Source of the DNA: Desulfocapsa sp.
GTDB lineage: Bacteria; Desulfobacterota; Desulfobulbia; Desulfobulbales; Desulfocapsaceae
DNA length: 13,027 nt
Assembly (NCBI GenBank): GCA_030638765.1
Contig: DAOWDZ010000282.1
Span: 1 to 13,027, forward strand
Direction: 5' to 3'
The position numbers and the translations under genes were made by a program. The notes beneath the pieces are model-generated. The model did no database searches, was not told where the DNA came from, and was given only the letters and a program-made list of their open reading frames with translations. Numbering within the stretch: the first letter of the stretch is position 1; every line of letters starts with the position of its first letter. This document shows, piece after piece, positions 5,718 through 13,027 of this stretch.

Positions 5718-7920
5718 AACTAATTCACCAATTGACCGCCTGCTCCGTGCTGAGCATTATGATCCATTTCAGGTATTGGGTGTCCATTTTTCTGACAAGG
5801 ATAAAAATTCTGCTCTTATTCGGTGTTTCCAACCGCATGCAAAATTTGTTTCGCTGTTGATTGATGGCAAGACAATCGCAATGGAAAGAGTCAGGGATGA
5901 AGGTATATTTGAGGTCAGTATAGATCGCGGTAAAGTTAAAGACGAAGATCTTGATCCCTACACCTATCAGTATAAAATAATTTATAACGATGGTGTCGAA
6001 AGTACCATCAACGATCCCTACCGTTTCATGCCCATACTGAGTGAAGAGGACAGATTCCTTTTCAATTTCGGAACAAACTACGAACTCTATAACCACATTG
6101 GCGCTCATCCCGGTATGTATTCACAGATCCATGGCACAATTTTTCGTGTCTGGGCACCGTCAGCCACCAGAGTTTCCGTACTTGGTAATTTTAACAACTG
6201 GGACGGTCGGGTCCACTCCATGCGCAGCCTTGGCACCTCTGGAATATGGGAACTCTTCATCCCTGGAATTGGCGAAAACGAAATATATAAGTTTGAAATC
6301 CGCACCACCCGTGGAGAAATTCTAGAGAAATCGGACCCTTTTCAGTTTTTTGGAGAACATCGACCAAAAACTGCCTCAATGGTTCGCTATATTGATCATT
6401 ATCACTGGCAGGATGACAAAGGGCAAGAAGCTAGAAAGAAAGCCAATCCTTATAACAGTGCCATGTCCATTTATGAGGTTCATCCTGGTTCCTGGCAACG
6501 TGATCCAGCAAAGCCAGAACGTTTTCTTACCTTTAGGGAACTCGCCGACAAACTCATTCCCTATGTAACAAAACTTGGCTTTACCCATATCGAATTAATG
6601 CCTGTTATGGAACACCCTCTTGACGAATCATGGGGATACCAGGTTACCGGGCCATTCAGTTTGACCAGTAGATACGGTATACCTGAAGATTTTATGTATT
6701 TCGTAGACTGTTGTCACCGCGAAGGTATCGGTGTTATCCTTGACTGGGTTCCTGCCCATTTCCCTAAAGATGCTCACAGTCTCGGACGCTTTGACGGTAC
6801 TGCATTGTATGAACATGAAGACCCAAGAAAAGGTTCCCACCCTGACTGGGGAACTTTTATCTATAATTATGGCCGTAAAGAGGTCAGTAACTTCCTCATT
6901 GCCAATGCTTTATTCTGGATAGACAAATACCACATTGATGGACTCCGTGTCGATGCCGTTGCCTCCATGCTCTATCTCGACTATTCAAGAAAAGAGGGGG
7001 AATGGCTGCCCAATAATCATGGCGGACGAGAAAACCTTGAAGCAATAGAATTTCTAAAACATTTAAACTCAATTGTTTACGATCGGCATCCTGGTACCTT
7101 AATGATAGCAGAGGAATCCACCAATTTTTATGGTGTTTCCAAACCCGCCGACCAGGGTGGACTCGGATTTGGCTTTAAATGGAACATGGGCTGGATGAAT
7201 GACATACTCGATTATTTTGAAAAAGATCCGATTTACAGGCGATTTCATCATAATAGTCTCACATTTTCGCTTGTGTATGCGTTTTCTGAAAACTTCATCC
7301 TGCCTCTTTCCCACGATGAAGTTGTCCATGGAAAACGTTCACTCATTGAGAAAATGCCGGGTGATCTCTGGCAAAAATTTGCAAACCTTCGCCTTCTTTA
7401 CTTAATGATGTGGATGCACCCAGGAAAGAAACTCATCTTTATGGGGGGGGAATTTGGTCAATGGCATGAATGGAAATGTAAACAGAGTCTCGATTTCCAT
7501 CTCCTGAATGAAAACGACCTACACAATGAAATGTTGCAATTTTTCCAAGGGCTTAACAGTTTGTATAAAGACAATGCAAGTCTTTGGGAGCTTGACTTTG
7601 ATCAGGACGGTTTTCAGTGGATGGATCTTGAGGATCGGGCAAACTCAATAATTTCATACGCTCGATTTGCTAAAAACCGCAATGATCACCTGGTCTGTTT
7701 ATTCAATTTCACACCACAAACGTTCTCTGATTATACATTAGCTCTTCCCACAGGCTCTGATTATGAACAAATTTTTTGTTCTGATCAGGGCAGATTTGGC
7801 GGGAGTAATGCCTCAAACAAATGCATCTATAGGGCGATTGCAGAGCCCTATGCACAGGCAAATTTCCATACCAAAGTAATCGTACCACCACTTGCAGGTA
7901 TAATCTTAAAACCCTGTTAA
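5713..7920 (+). CDS. glgB: GlgB, 1,4-alpha-glucan branching enzyme
   Basis: The 735-residue protein is close to the E. coli enzyme (728) and aligns with a constant offset of 9 at the catalytic residues. It cleaves alpha-1,4 glucan chains and reattaches them as alpha-1,6 branches during glycogen synthesis in the cytoplasm. The N-terminus (LLRAEHYDPFQVLGVH) is the typical N1 module, followed by a CBM48 module around residues 130-230 (VWAPSATRVSVLGNFNNWDG) and a GH13 barrel. All four GH13 regions are intact: DWVPAHF (D344, H349), GLRVDAVASM (nucleophile D414), AEEST (acid/base E467) and LSHDEVVHGK (H534, D535). An upstream TTG at 5686 would add 9 residues but has no ribosome binding site. No other glycogen gene is in the window. 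The next small gene follows after 25 bases. A run of eight G (7443-7450) encodes the conserved MGGEF segment. Confidence 0.97.
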   Translation: MGTNSPIDRLLRAEHYDPFQVLGVHFSDKDKNSALIRCFQPHAKFVSLLIDGKTIAMERVRDEGIFEVSIDRGKVKDEDLDPYTYQYKIIYNDGVESTINDPYRFMPILSEEDRFLFNFGTNYELYNHIGAHPGMYSQIHGTIFRVWAPSATRVSVLGNFNNWDGRVHSMRSLGTSGIWELFIPGIGENEIYKFEIRTTRGEILEKSDPFQFFGEHRPKTASMVRYIDHYHWQDDKGQEARKKANPYNSAMSIYEVHPGSWQRDPAKPERFLTFRELADKLIPYVTKLGFTHIELMPVMEHPLDESWGYQVTGPFSLTSRYGIPEDFMYFVDCCHREGIGVILDWVPAHFPKDAHSLGRFDGTALYEHEDPRKGSHPDWGTFIYNYGRKEVSNFLIANALFWIDKYHIDGLRVDAVASMLYLDYSRKEGEWLPNNHGGRENLEAIEFLKHLNSIVYDRHPGTLMIAEESTNFYGVSKPADQGGLGFGFKWNMGWMNDILDYFEKDPIYRRFHHNSLTFSLVYAFSENFILPLSHDEVVHGKRSLIEKMPGDLWQKFANLRLLYLMMWMHPGKKLIFMGGEFGQWHEWKCKQSLDFHLLNENDLHNEMLQFFQGLNSLYKDNASLWELDFDQDGFQWMDLEDRANSIISYARFAKNRNDHLVCLFNFTPQTFSDYTLALPTGSDYEQIFCSDQGRFGGSNASNKCIYRAIAEPYAQANFHTKVIVPPLAGIILKPC

Positions 7921-7945
7921 TTAAACAATTGAGGAATTCCTTATC

Positions 7946-8131
7946 ATGTCCCTACAACAACCGACACAATCCTGCGGTGACAAAAAGAAACAAGCACTGA
8001 CAGAACTCTGCCAGCTTCTTGAAGAGCATCCTGAAAAAAACAGACACACATTAATGCAACAGGTAGAAATTAAATACGATTTAACACCTAAAGATTGTGA
8101 GTTTTTAAACAGAAACTTCAATACGCAATAA
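7946..8131 (+). CDS. Small hypothetical protein (61 residues) downstream of glgB
   Basis: I do not recognise this protein. It begins at an ATG with a clear ribosome binding site (GAGGAA at 7931-7936, spacing 9) only 25 bases after the glgB stop, which is the main reason to call it real. The product is hydrophilic and likely all-helical (KKKQALTELCQLLEEHPEK, then TLMQQVEIKYDL). It has three scattered cysteines (C10, C22, C51), with no CxxC pair, signal peptide or membrane segment. It is probably co-transcribed with glgB, and possibly with the DUF4126 gene 112 bases downstream. A role in glycogen metabolism would be guesswork. Confidence 0.6.
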   Translation: MSLQQPTQSCGDKKKQALTELCQLLEEHPEKNRHTLMQQVEIKYDLTPKDCEFLNRNFNTQ

Positions 8132-8190
8132 CCCTCAACTTTACAGAAGGCACAAAGCTGATTATCTTTTTCCGTGTTTTTGCATGGAGT

Positions 8191-8215
8191 TGTCCACAAG
8201 AATAACCTTGTGACA
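8191..8215. repeat. Inverted repeat upstream of the DUF4126 gene
   Basis: CACAAG (8195-8200) and CTTGTG (8207-8212) form a perfect 6-base inverted repeat around a 6-base spacer. TGT and ACA extend it by 3 pairs if C8194 is bulged. It ends 28 bases before the start of the DUF4126 gene. No T-run follows, so it is more likely an operator or a leader hairpin than a terminator, or it may be chance. Confidence 0.3.
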
Positions 8216-8243
8216 GACTAAACTATCGTGAGGAAGACATACA

Positions 8244-8909
8244 ATGGATGCCTATCAACAGCTCATAGCAACGCTGGCACTCACCATGGGTACAGCCTGG
8301 GCCGCAGGAATTAATCTTTATGCGACCATTGCCGTACTAGGAGCCCTTGGCTTTACCGGAAACATGGTTTTGCCAGAACAACTACTGGTTCTGCAGAATC
8401 CGCTGGTAATAGGCGCTGCCACCCTGATGTATATTGTAGAATTCTTTGCTGATAAGACTCCAGGTGTTGATACTGGTTGGGATGCAATACACACATTTAT
8501 CCGCATTCCTGCAGGAGTTATGCTGGCCGCAGGAGCAGTTGGTAATGTGGATTCATCCATGGTTATTGCGGCAGGTATACTTGGTGGTGGAATTTCCGCT
8601 ACAACTCACTCAATTAAAGCTGGCACCAGGGTTCTGATTAATACATCCCCGGAACCTTTTACAAACTGGACAGCATCTATTACTGAAGATATTGCTGTCA
8701 TTGGCGGAATATTCGCTATGCTGCACTACCCATTGGCATTTCTGGCTTTCTTCATTGCCTTTCTCCTTGCTGCCATATGGTTGATTCCGAAAATATGGTC
8801 AGGGGTTAAAATTGTTTTCCAAAAAGTTGCCTCTTTCTTTTCAAGGAATAAAACAGTTCCCACACCAGTAAATCCCAAAGAACCACCAAAGGAGCTGCCC
8901 TTAACCTGA
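8244..8909 (+). CDS. DUF4126 family integral membrane protein
   Basis: The protein has 221 residues and a good ribosome binding site (AGGAAG at 8231-8236, spacing 7). Family signatures are AAGINLYATIAVLGALGFTG near the N-terminus, MYIVEFFADKTPGVDTGWDAIHTFIRIPAG around residues 62-92, and a glycine-rich helix (AAGILGGGISATTHSIKAG) after it. There are about five hydrophobic segments, the last near residues 160-182, and a proline-rich, polar C-terminal tail (residues about 203-221). The function of the family is unknown; the helix-rich, glycine-lined layout would fit a small transporter or channel, but that is inference. It is downstream of glgB and the small gene on the same strand and converges with the histidine kinase gene, with only 7 bases between the two stops. 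Confidence 0.88.
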   Translation: MDAYQQLIATLALTMGTAWAAGINLYATIAVLGALGFTGNMVLPEQLLVLQNPLVIGAATLMYIVEFFADKTPGVDTGWDAIHTFIRIPAGVMLAAGAVGNVDSSMVIAAGILGGGISATTHSIKAGTRVLINTSPEPFTNWTASITEDIAVIGGIFAMLHYPLAFLAFFIAFLLAAIWLIPKIWSGVKIVFQKVASFFSRNKTVPTPVNPKEPPKELPLT

Positions 8910-8916
8910 TATTTTT

Positions 8917-10743
8917 TTAACAGGGCATTTCAACCACAACTGTGGTTCCCTGCCCTTCTGTTGATTCAAATGATATGGTTCCACCATGTTCTTCCACAAT
9001 TTTTGCTGACATAGCCATACCAAGACCGGTTCCTTCAGGTTTCGTTGTAAAATAGGGATCAAACACTCGCCCCAGATTCTCGGAGGCAATACCGCATCCG
9101 GTATCATTAACAGTAATCAAAACCCGCCCTTCAACTTGAGCAGTTGTCACACTGAGTGTACCGCCATCGGTCATTGCCTGAATAGAATTCAGAAAGAGAT
9201 TCAAAAATACCTGATTGAGCTTATCTTCATCGGCCACTATTACAGGAAGGTTTTCTGGAAAATCCGTAACAATCTCAATTCCTGCTGCCTCTGCATCAAT
9301 GGTTAACAAGGAAACTGCTTTATGAAGTAACGCATGCAAATCAACAGTGTTTTTTTGCAATTTCTGAGGCCTGGCATAATCCAATAATTCCGAAATACTT
9401 CTATTCAGTCGTTCAACTTCCTGCACCAGGATATTTGCAGTTTCCCTATCATGATTTTCACTCGAAAATCTCGATTGTAAAACAAGTGCAAGACCTTTAA
9501 TGGAACTTAAGGGATTACGTAATTCATGTGCAACACCTGCTGCCATCTTACCAAGGGCAGCAAGGCGCTCACTTCGTCTTAAATCCTCTTCAAGTTTTTT
9601 TACCTGACTGAGATCCTGAATCATAAGGAGTGTTCCGACAAATTTGTCATCTCTATCAATGATAGCCATACGATTTATCTGAACTGTATGACAAATACCC
9701 GAATCGGTAACTAGTTGAGCTTCCTTCTGACATGGAACATCACTTCGTTTTTCTGGAACATCAAAGGCTGAATAAATCACATCCGAATCAGCAAAGACCT
9801 CTGTGTTTTTCCCAATTACACGTTTCTCATTTATACCTGTAAGTTCCTCTGAAAATTCATTATAAAGAATAACATGTCCCTTATTATCTGTAGCAATCAG
9901 ACCAACTGGCAGAGAGGAAATGAGTATATCACGGAACGCTTCAACCCTCCTCAATCTGCTTTGCGAACCTTTCAAACCTTCAAGGGTCAAAATAGAAAGC
10001 CAGCCACCAAATCCTACCAGTAATAAGACAATTGACAGAATAATAATCTCGAGCTTTTGTCGCTGTAACCTGCTGTTGTACTGCGCCATATCAAGCTCAA
10101 CAAGAATCACATATTTCTTTTGATTCATGGATTCAATACGTTTTTTCCAGCGAGGATTAAAACCATGAAGACGCATCATCTCACTTCCTTCACCTTCAGG
10201 AACTCCTGAAAATCCTCTGGCGAAGAACTGGTCCAAAATGCGTTTACCAACAGGCGTGAAAAATGCGGCAACTTGAAAAACGGATCCTTTGCTTTCAGTG
10301 CTGATTCGATAGCTGAAAGTTTTGACATCTTCTGTATCTTCATCTATAGCTGCCAGAAAGTTTTTTGTCTGTTCAGTTACTTGTCGAATTCGAGCAGCGG
10401 GAACTGAATTGGCAAGAATAAATCCCTTACTGTCAACAAGAGCGAGAAATCTCACCCCAGGATGACCAGCAGCATGCTCTAAAACACGCTGTACATTACC
10501 GGGCCAAAGGGCGGATGCATCCTGCCCGGAACGTATTCCGGTAAAAACAGAACTCCTCGCACTTGACGCAACAAAACGTATGAGCGTAACCCCTTTTTCA
10601 AGGAGGATATCGGTCATTAACACTTTATCCCGCCTGTAATTATTCACAGCGAAAACAGCTATAATTACAGCAAGTAATCCACAGGCAGCAGCGAGCACCC
10701 AGGGAGAAACACTCGCTAAATGGTGCTTTTTTATAATTCGCAT
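8917..10743 (-). CDS. Membrane-bound PAS sensor histidine kinase (HydH/ZraS/NtrB-like)
   Basis: The 608-residue kinase has TM1 at about 14-33, a large extracytoplasmic sensing region (about 36-228), TM2 at about 230-252, a PAS domain (about 268-380, ISSLPVGLIATDNKGHVILY), HisKA with the phospho-acceptor H406 in GVAHELRNPLSSIKG, and HATPase_c (about 500-607). The ATP-binding boxes are intact: N box NQVFLNLFLNSIQAM, G1 NDTGCGI, F box DPYFTTK and G2 GTGLGMAM. The HELRNPLSSIKG box and domain order suggest a partner of the NtrC/ZraR type, acting with sigma54, but no response regulator is in the window. The start lies 13 bases inside the end of the upstream gene, with no evident ribosome binding site, which points to translational coupling. 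The sensed signal is unknown. Confidence 0.93.
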   Translation of the reverse strand: MRIIKKHHLASVSPWVLAAACGLLAVIIAVFAVNNYRRDKVLMTDILLEKGVTLIRFVASSARSSVFTGIRSGQDASALWPGNVQRVLEHAAGHPGVRFLALVDSKGFILANSVPAARIRQVTEQTKNFLAAIDEDTEDVKTFSYRISTESKGSVFQVAAFFTPVGKRILDQFFARGFSGVPEGEGSEMMRLHGFNPRWKKRIESMNQKKYVILVELDMAQYNSRLQRQKLEIIILSIVLLLVGFGGWLSILTLEGLKGSQSRLRRVEAFRDILISSLPVGLIATDNKGHVILYNEFSEELTGINEKRVIGKNTEVFADSDVIYSAFDVPEKRSDVPCQKEAQLVTDSGICHTVQINRMAIIDRDDKFVGTLLMIQDLSQVKKLEEDLRRSERLAALGKMAAGVAHELRNPLSSIKGLALVLQSRFSSENHDRETANILVQEVERLNRSISELLDYARPQKLQKNTVDLHALLHKAVSLLTIDAEAAGIEIVTDFPENLPVIVADEDKLNQVFLNLFLNSIQAMTDGGTLSVTTAQVEGRVLITVNDTGCGIASENLGRVFDPYFTTKPEGTGLGMAMSAKIVEEHGGTISFESTEGQGTTVVVEMPC

Positions 10744-12440
10744 TTATTTTTCAGTGGAGGATTTACAATCTTCTCTAATAATACTTTGGTAATCATGTAA
10801 GTCGGTACAATTCCATCATCACCAAGAGAGCCTGAAGCAAGAGTTTCTCCTATCCGAAGTGGATTATCAGAGGCATAGTAGGCATACCGGGTTTTGATTG
10901 AACGGGAAACATGTTTCTGAATGATAGCAGCACTTATGGCACGCTGATAATGTCCACCTTCCATCTCAAGCCCGACAGCCTTCCAGCTCGATGTATGAAA
11001 TCTGGCCAGTACATCACGGTTTTGCAATGATGTGCCAAGCACTGTAACCATGGGGCCAACATGAATGGGGTATCCGTTATCAAAATCACTGACATCAAGG
11101 TCATTTTCGACGATATAGTTATTGGTAGTGCCTTGCATAACGTGAGCTGTTGCAAGCATTATATCGCCTATGTCTCCTGAGAGTGTTCCTGCCTTACCCA
11201 TAACATTAACAGAATCCACTCTGAAAGAAATTGTTTCATCTTCAAAATGGCAAGGACAAAGTAGTTCATCCAAGATATCAAATGCTTGAGTACCAAATGG
11301 ATAGTCAATGACCACGATAACAGGATTTACTTGCTTCATGTATTCAAAATCACATTTTATATCATCATGGATGTTTTTCTGTGATAGTTTCGAAGTATCA
11401 AAGATCATCACGTCAATATCAGATTCTGATGTATCGGCAAGATAGGTAAATCCGTAGTCAGAACCATAAGCACTCACGTCATCATCAAATCCTCGAAGTT
11501 CTCGTATCATGGAATAAACATTTTCAGGAACCTTCTTACCCTGTTCTTTTAAAAAACCTGCACCGTAAAGCGTATTTTTCATGGAGTGCATATTAGCACT
11601 GACCACATGGAGAATGCGATCCTGCAAACCAAGATCACGAAGAGTGTGTTTTACATTTTCTGCCCAGAGAGTTGCATATTTATGGCGCCCGATCATCTCC
11701 TGTAAAGAAGGTGTAAAGTAGAGAGTAAGCAACTCATCTTTAGATTTTGTTTCTTCTACAATGCGTTGCCCCATTGCATAGATTGTGGCAAAAATACCGT
11801 TATTGTAATTACCATTTTTATTGTGATGACGATCAAAGCTTCGATACGTTTCACGTGCTTCCTTATATGTTCTTCCCAGAATAATTGACAATGTCCAAAT
11901 AGCTTGATCCAATAAAGAACCGTCAAGGTCAGCCTCTTTTTCTACAACAGACTCGAGTTCACGCCACTCAGAACAGGTTCCTGCGTCCTTATGACATATT
12001 TGACGATGAATTTTTTGAGATTCAATGTTCAAGAACGTTATATGGGTCAAAATATCATAAATTTCTGTTAAGCCACGGGTAATCACAAAACATATTTCTT
12101 TATCAGAAACGATATAAGAGTGCCTGCGTCTCTTCAGGGGAGTAATTTTTTCAAATGACGTGTCATTGAAATCTTCATCTGCAGTCATTATTATACGGGT
12201 ACATTTTTCAATACCTCGGGGCATCCTGTCCATTACATATTCAAGCCCTTGAAGCTCAACAATTCGATTATCACTCATGGAACCGTAAATCTCAGGCTCA
12301 AAAAGTTGTAATGATTCTGCTAGTTTTTCACCTGACCTCCCGGATGGTTTGTAAAACCCTCGTAAAACCAAAGCATCGGCAATAGTTTTAAAAGTACGGA
12401 TTGCAAGTCGGGCACGTTGAGATTTCGAAAGTTCTTCCAT
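10731..12440 (-). CDS. Conserved protein (probably DUF6909) with nucleoside phosphorylase/AMP nucleosidase-like C-terminal domain
   Basis: This 569-residue soluble protein has no signal peptide or membrane segment. It resembles a family I recall as DUF6909 in Desulfobacterota and Bacteroidota; the name is from memory. The N-terminal half is highly conserved-looking (GFYKPSGRSGEKL, EPEIYGSM, FVITRGLTEIYDILTHITFL) but matches no enzyme I know. The C-terminal part shows NP-I superfamily marks in the right order: GKAGTLSGDIGDIMLATAHV (415-434), like the GHAGSL...IGDYVLAHAY segment of AMP nucleosidase; GLEMEGG (490-496), like the substrate-binding DMES or EMEG motif; and YASDNPL (522-528), with D525 at the catalytic Asp position (compare VSDKPL). 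Hydrolysis of a nucleotide or nucleoside is therefore plausible but not shown. The start has a good AGGA element (spacing 7). It is tightly coupled to the histidine kinase gene, by a 13-base overlap. Confidence 0.75.
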   Translation of the reverse strand: MEELSKSQRARLAIRTFKTIADALVLRGFYKPSGRSGEKLAESLQLFEPEIYGSMSDNRIVELQGLEYVMDRMPRGIEKCTRIIMTADEDFNDTSFEKITPLKRRRHSYIVSDKEICFVITRGLTEIYDILTHITFLNIESQKIHRQICHKDAGTCSEWRELESVVEKEADLDGSLLDQAIWTLSIILGRTYKEARETYRSFDRHHNKNGNYNNGIFATIYAMGQRIVEETKSKDELLTLYFTPSLQEMIGRHKYATLWAENVKHTLRDLGLQDRILHVVSANMHSMKNTLYGAGFLKEQGKKVPENVYSMIRELRGFDDDVSAYGSDYGFTYLADTSESDIDVMIFDTSKLSQKNIHDDIKCDFEYMKQVNPVIVVIDYPFGTQAFDILDELLCPCHFEDETISFRVDSVNVMGKAGTLSGDIGDIMLATAHVMQGTTNNYIVENDLDVSDFDNGYPIHVGPMVTVLGTSLQNRDVLARFHTSSWKAVGLEMEGGHYQRAISAAIIQKHVSRSIKTRYAYYASDNPLRIGETLASGSLGDDGIVPTYMITKVLLEKIVNPPLKNKCEL

Positions 12441-12520
12441 ATCAAATTCCTGTAATCAAAAAAGAGTTGGGGCGAAAAGGCAATTTTTCAAGGTAGTATT
12501 AATAGGATAACGTATAACAA

Positions 12521-12536
12521 CAGTACCTTCCAGTAC
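12521..12536. repeat. Hexamer direct repeat upstream of the nucleosidase-like gene
   Basis: CAGTAC occurs at 12521-12526 and again at 12531-12536, a spacing of one helical turn, about 80-95 bases upstream of the ATG at 12440. Tandem hexamers at this spacing are typical of response-regulator sites, but two copies in AT-rich DNA can occur by chance. No convincing -35/-10 pair was seen nearby. Confidence 0.25.
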
Positions 12537-12618
12537 GTTTTTACAAACACAACGAATAAGTGCAGACATTACAACACTCATTAAAGGAGGGAATAATACG
12601 GTTGGACATAACTCAACC

Positions 12619-12654
12619 AAAACAATCAGAATGACTTGTTACTTTGATTGTTTT
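12619..12654. terminator. Possible bidirectional weak terminator hairpin
   Basis: AAAACAATCA (12619-12628) and TGATTGTTTT (12645-12654) form a perfect 10-base inverted repeat around a 16-base loop. On the plus strand a T-run continues to 12657. On the minus strand the stem ends in four T. The stop codon of the small membrane protein gene (TGA at 12628-12626) lies within the stem, so the hairpin would terminate that minus-strand transcript. The stem has only two G-C pairs, so it is weak. Confidence 0.4.
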
Positions 12655-12823
12655 TTTGTTGCCTTTTGGCAGATCGAAAGATTTTCTTCTCTCTATCCTC
12701 AAGAAAGAGTACTTTTCTTGCTCCGTCAGCAAACTTTTCAGGGTACAAAAGCGCAAACAGGATTCTAAACAACACCCCAAATAGGAATACAGCACCGATG
12801 GTATAAATAATTATTTTATTCAT
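12626..12823 (-). CDS. Small single-pass membrane protein (65 residues)
   Basis: The product starts MNKIIIYTIGAVFLFGVLFR, one hydrophobic segment at about residues 3-26, followed by a basic, charged tail (REKKIFRSAKRQQKNN) likely to face the cytoplasm. The ATG at 12823 is preferred; a TTG 9 bases upstream (12832) would add three residues. No strong ribosome binding site is seen. I do not recognise a family. The layout (hydrophobic start and a positively charged end), together with a possible terminator at its stop codon, supports it being a real gene. It lies upstream of, and on the same strand as, the nucleosidase-like gene, but 185 bases separate them, so a shared transcript is uncertain. 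Confidence 0.5.
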   Translation of the reverse strand: MNKIIIYTIGAVFLFGVLFRILFALLYPEKFADGARKVLFLEDREKKIFRSAKRQQKNNQSNKSF

Positions 12824-13027
12824 ACAGTTCAAATTACTTCAAAAGTAAATAAAGTTGATGAAGAAGAACAGAATAATCAGCCTCTATCTGTCAATCTTAA
12901 CGCTCACATCAACTATGACTGGTAAGTTGAATGTCAACCTGTCAAGTTATGTCTAGCATAACCCAACACCTGTTTTTGATAGTAAGAATAATCAACTATG
13001 CAATATTTTATGAACCACTTGACCAAG
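12824..13027. other. Non-coding right end with short repeats
   Basis: No convincing coding region is visible on either strand. TGTCAA occurs at 12889-12894, 12932-12937 and 12940-12945; read on the minus strand these are TTGACA, the -35 consensus, pointing toward the small membrane protein gene, but no good -10 lies at the right distance. GTTGA and TCAAC form a short inverted repeat around 12926-12938. ATCAACTATG is repeated exactly at 12908-12917 and 12991-13000. This is probably an upstream regulatory region. Confidence 0.35.

Noticed and set aside
8897..8926. GCCCT...AGGGC hairpin at the junction of the DUF4126 and kinase genes
   Set aside because: The stem is only 5 base pairs around a 20-base loop, and the T-run lies in the loop, not after the stem, so it does not fit a Rho-independent terminator.
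8917..12440. Detocs-type phage defence system
   Set aside because: Detocs effectors carry a receiver domain with the phosphorylase domain and a separate buffer protein; neither is present, and no other defence or mobile genes are nearby.
12505..12545. Possible sigma54 promoter (TGG...TTG) on the minus strand before the nucleosidase-like gene
   Set aside because: The -12 element is shifted by one base and lacks the GC pair, so the required GG-N10-GC geometry is not met.
12613..12795. 60-residue minus-strand reading frame overlapping the small membrane protein
   Set aside because: It is in another frame of the same stretch and shows no membrane segment or other organised pattern, while the overlapping frame has a clean hydrophobic segment and charged tail.

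Overview
This 13 kb window looks chromosomal and is fairly AT-rich. It most likely comes from an anaerobic Desulfobacterota (deltaproteobacterial) organism, perhaps of the Desulfobulbales. This is inferred from a small siroheme/[4Fe-4S] sulfite-reductase-type protein paired with a zinc-ribbon protein of a kind I associate with sulfate reducers, a HydH/ZraS-type sensor kinase, and a large conserved protein I associate with Desulfobacterota. I see no insertion sequence, phage gene, CRISPR array, tRNA or rRNA.

Layout from left to right. At 1-1183 (+) a low-molecular-weight sulfite/nitrite reductase domain protein, cut off at its 5' end by the window edge, is followed 4 bases later by a zinc-ribbon protein whose C-terminal half looks like an HD domain that has lost its metal ligands. 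At 1285-2559 (+) is an MFS transporter of the LplT/Aas type. It converges with a minus-strand gene (2597-3106) encoding a bacterial version of protein N-terminal glutamine amidohydrolase (NTAQ1), an enzyme known mainly from the eukaryotic N-degron pathway. At 3245-3865 (+) is an unrecognised protein with one membrane segment. A minus-strand group follows: yqgE, a YkgJ-type cysteine-cluster protein, and rlmH (5483 down to 3952). Divergent from it is a plus-strand group: glgB (glycogen branching enzyme), a 61-residue unknown protein, and a DUF4126 membrane protein (5713-8909).

The right part (8917-12823) reads on the minus strand. In transcription order it has a small one-membrane-segment protein, a 569-residue conserved protein whose C-terminal half carries motifs of the nucleoside phosphorylase/AMP nucleosidase superfamily, and a PAS-HisKA-HATPase sensor kinase that overlaps the preceding gene by 13 bases. 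No response regulator is visible, so the kinase is an orphan within the window.

The items most worth a second look are the NTAQ1-like enzyme, the nucleosidase-like protein coupled to a sensor kinase, and the HD-like protein without metal ligands. The rest is mainly housekeeping: ribosome modification, glycogen synthesis and lipid or solute transport.
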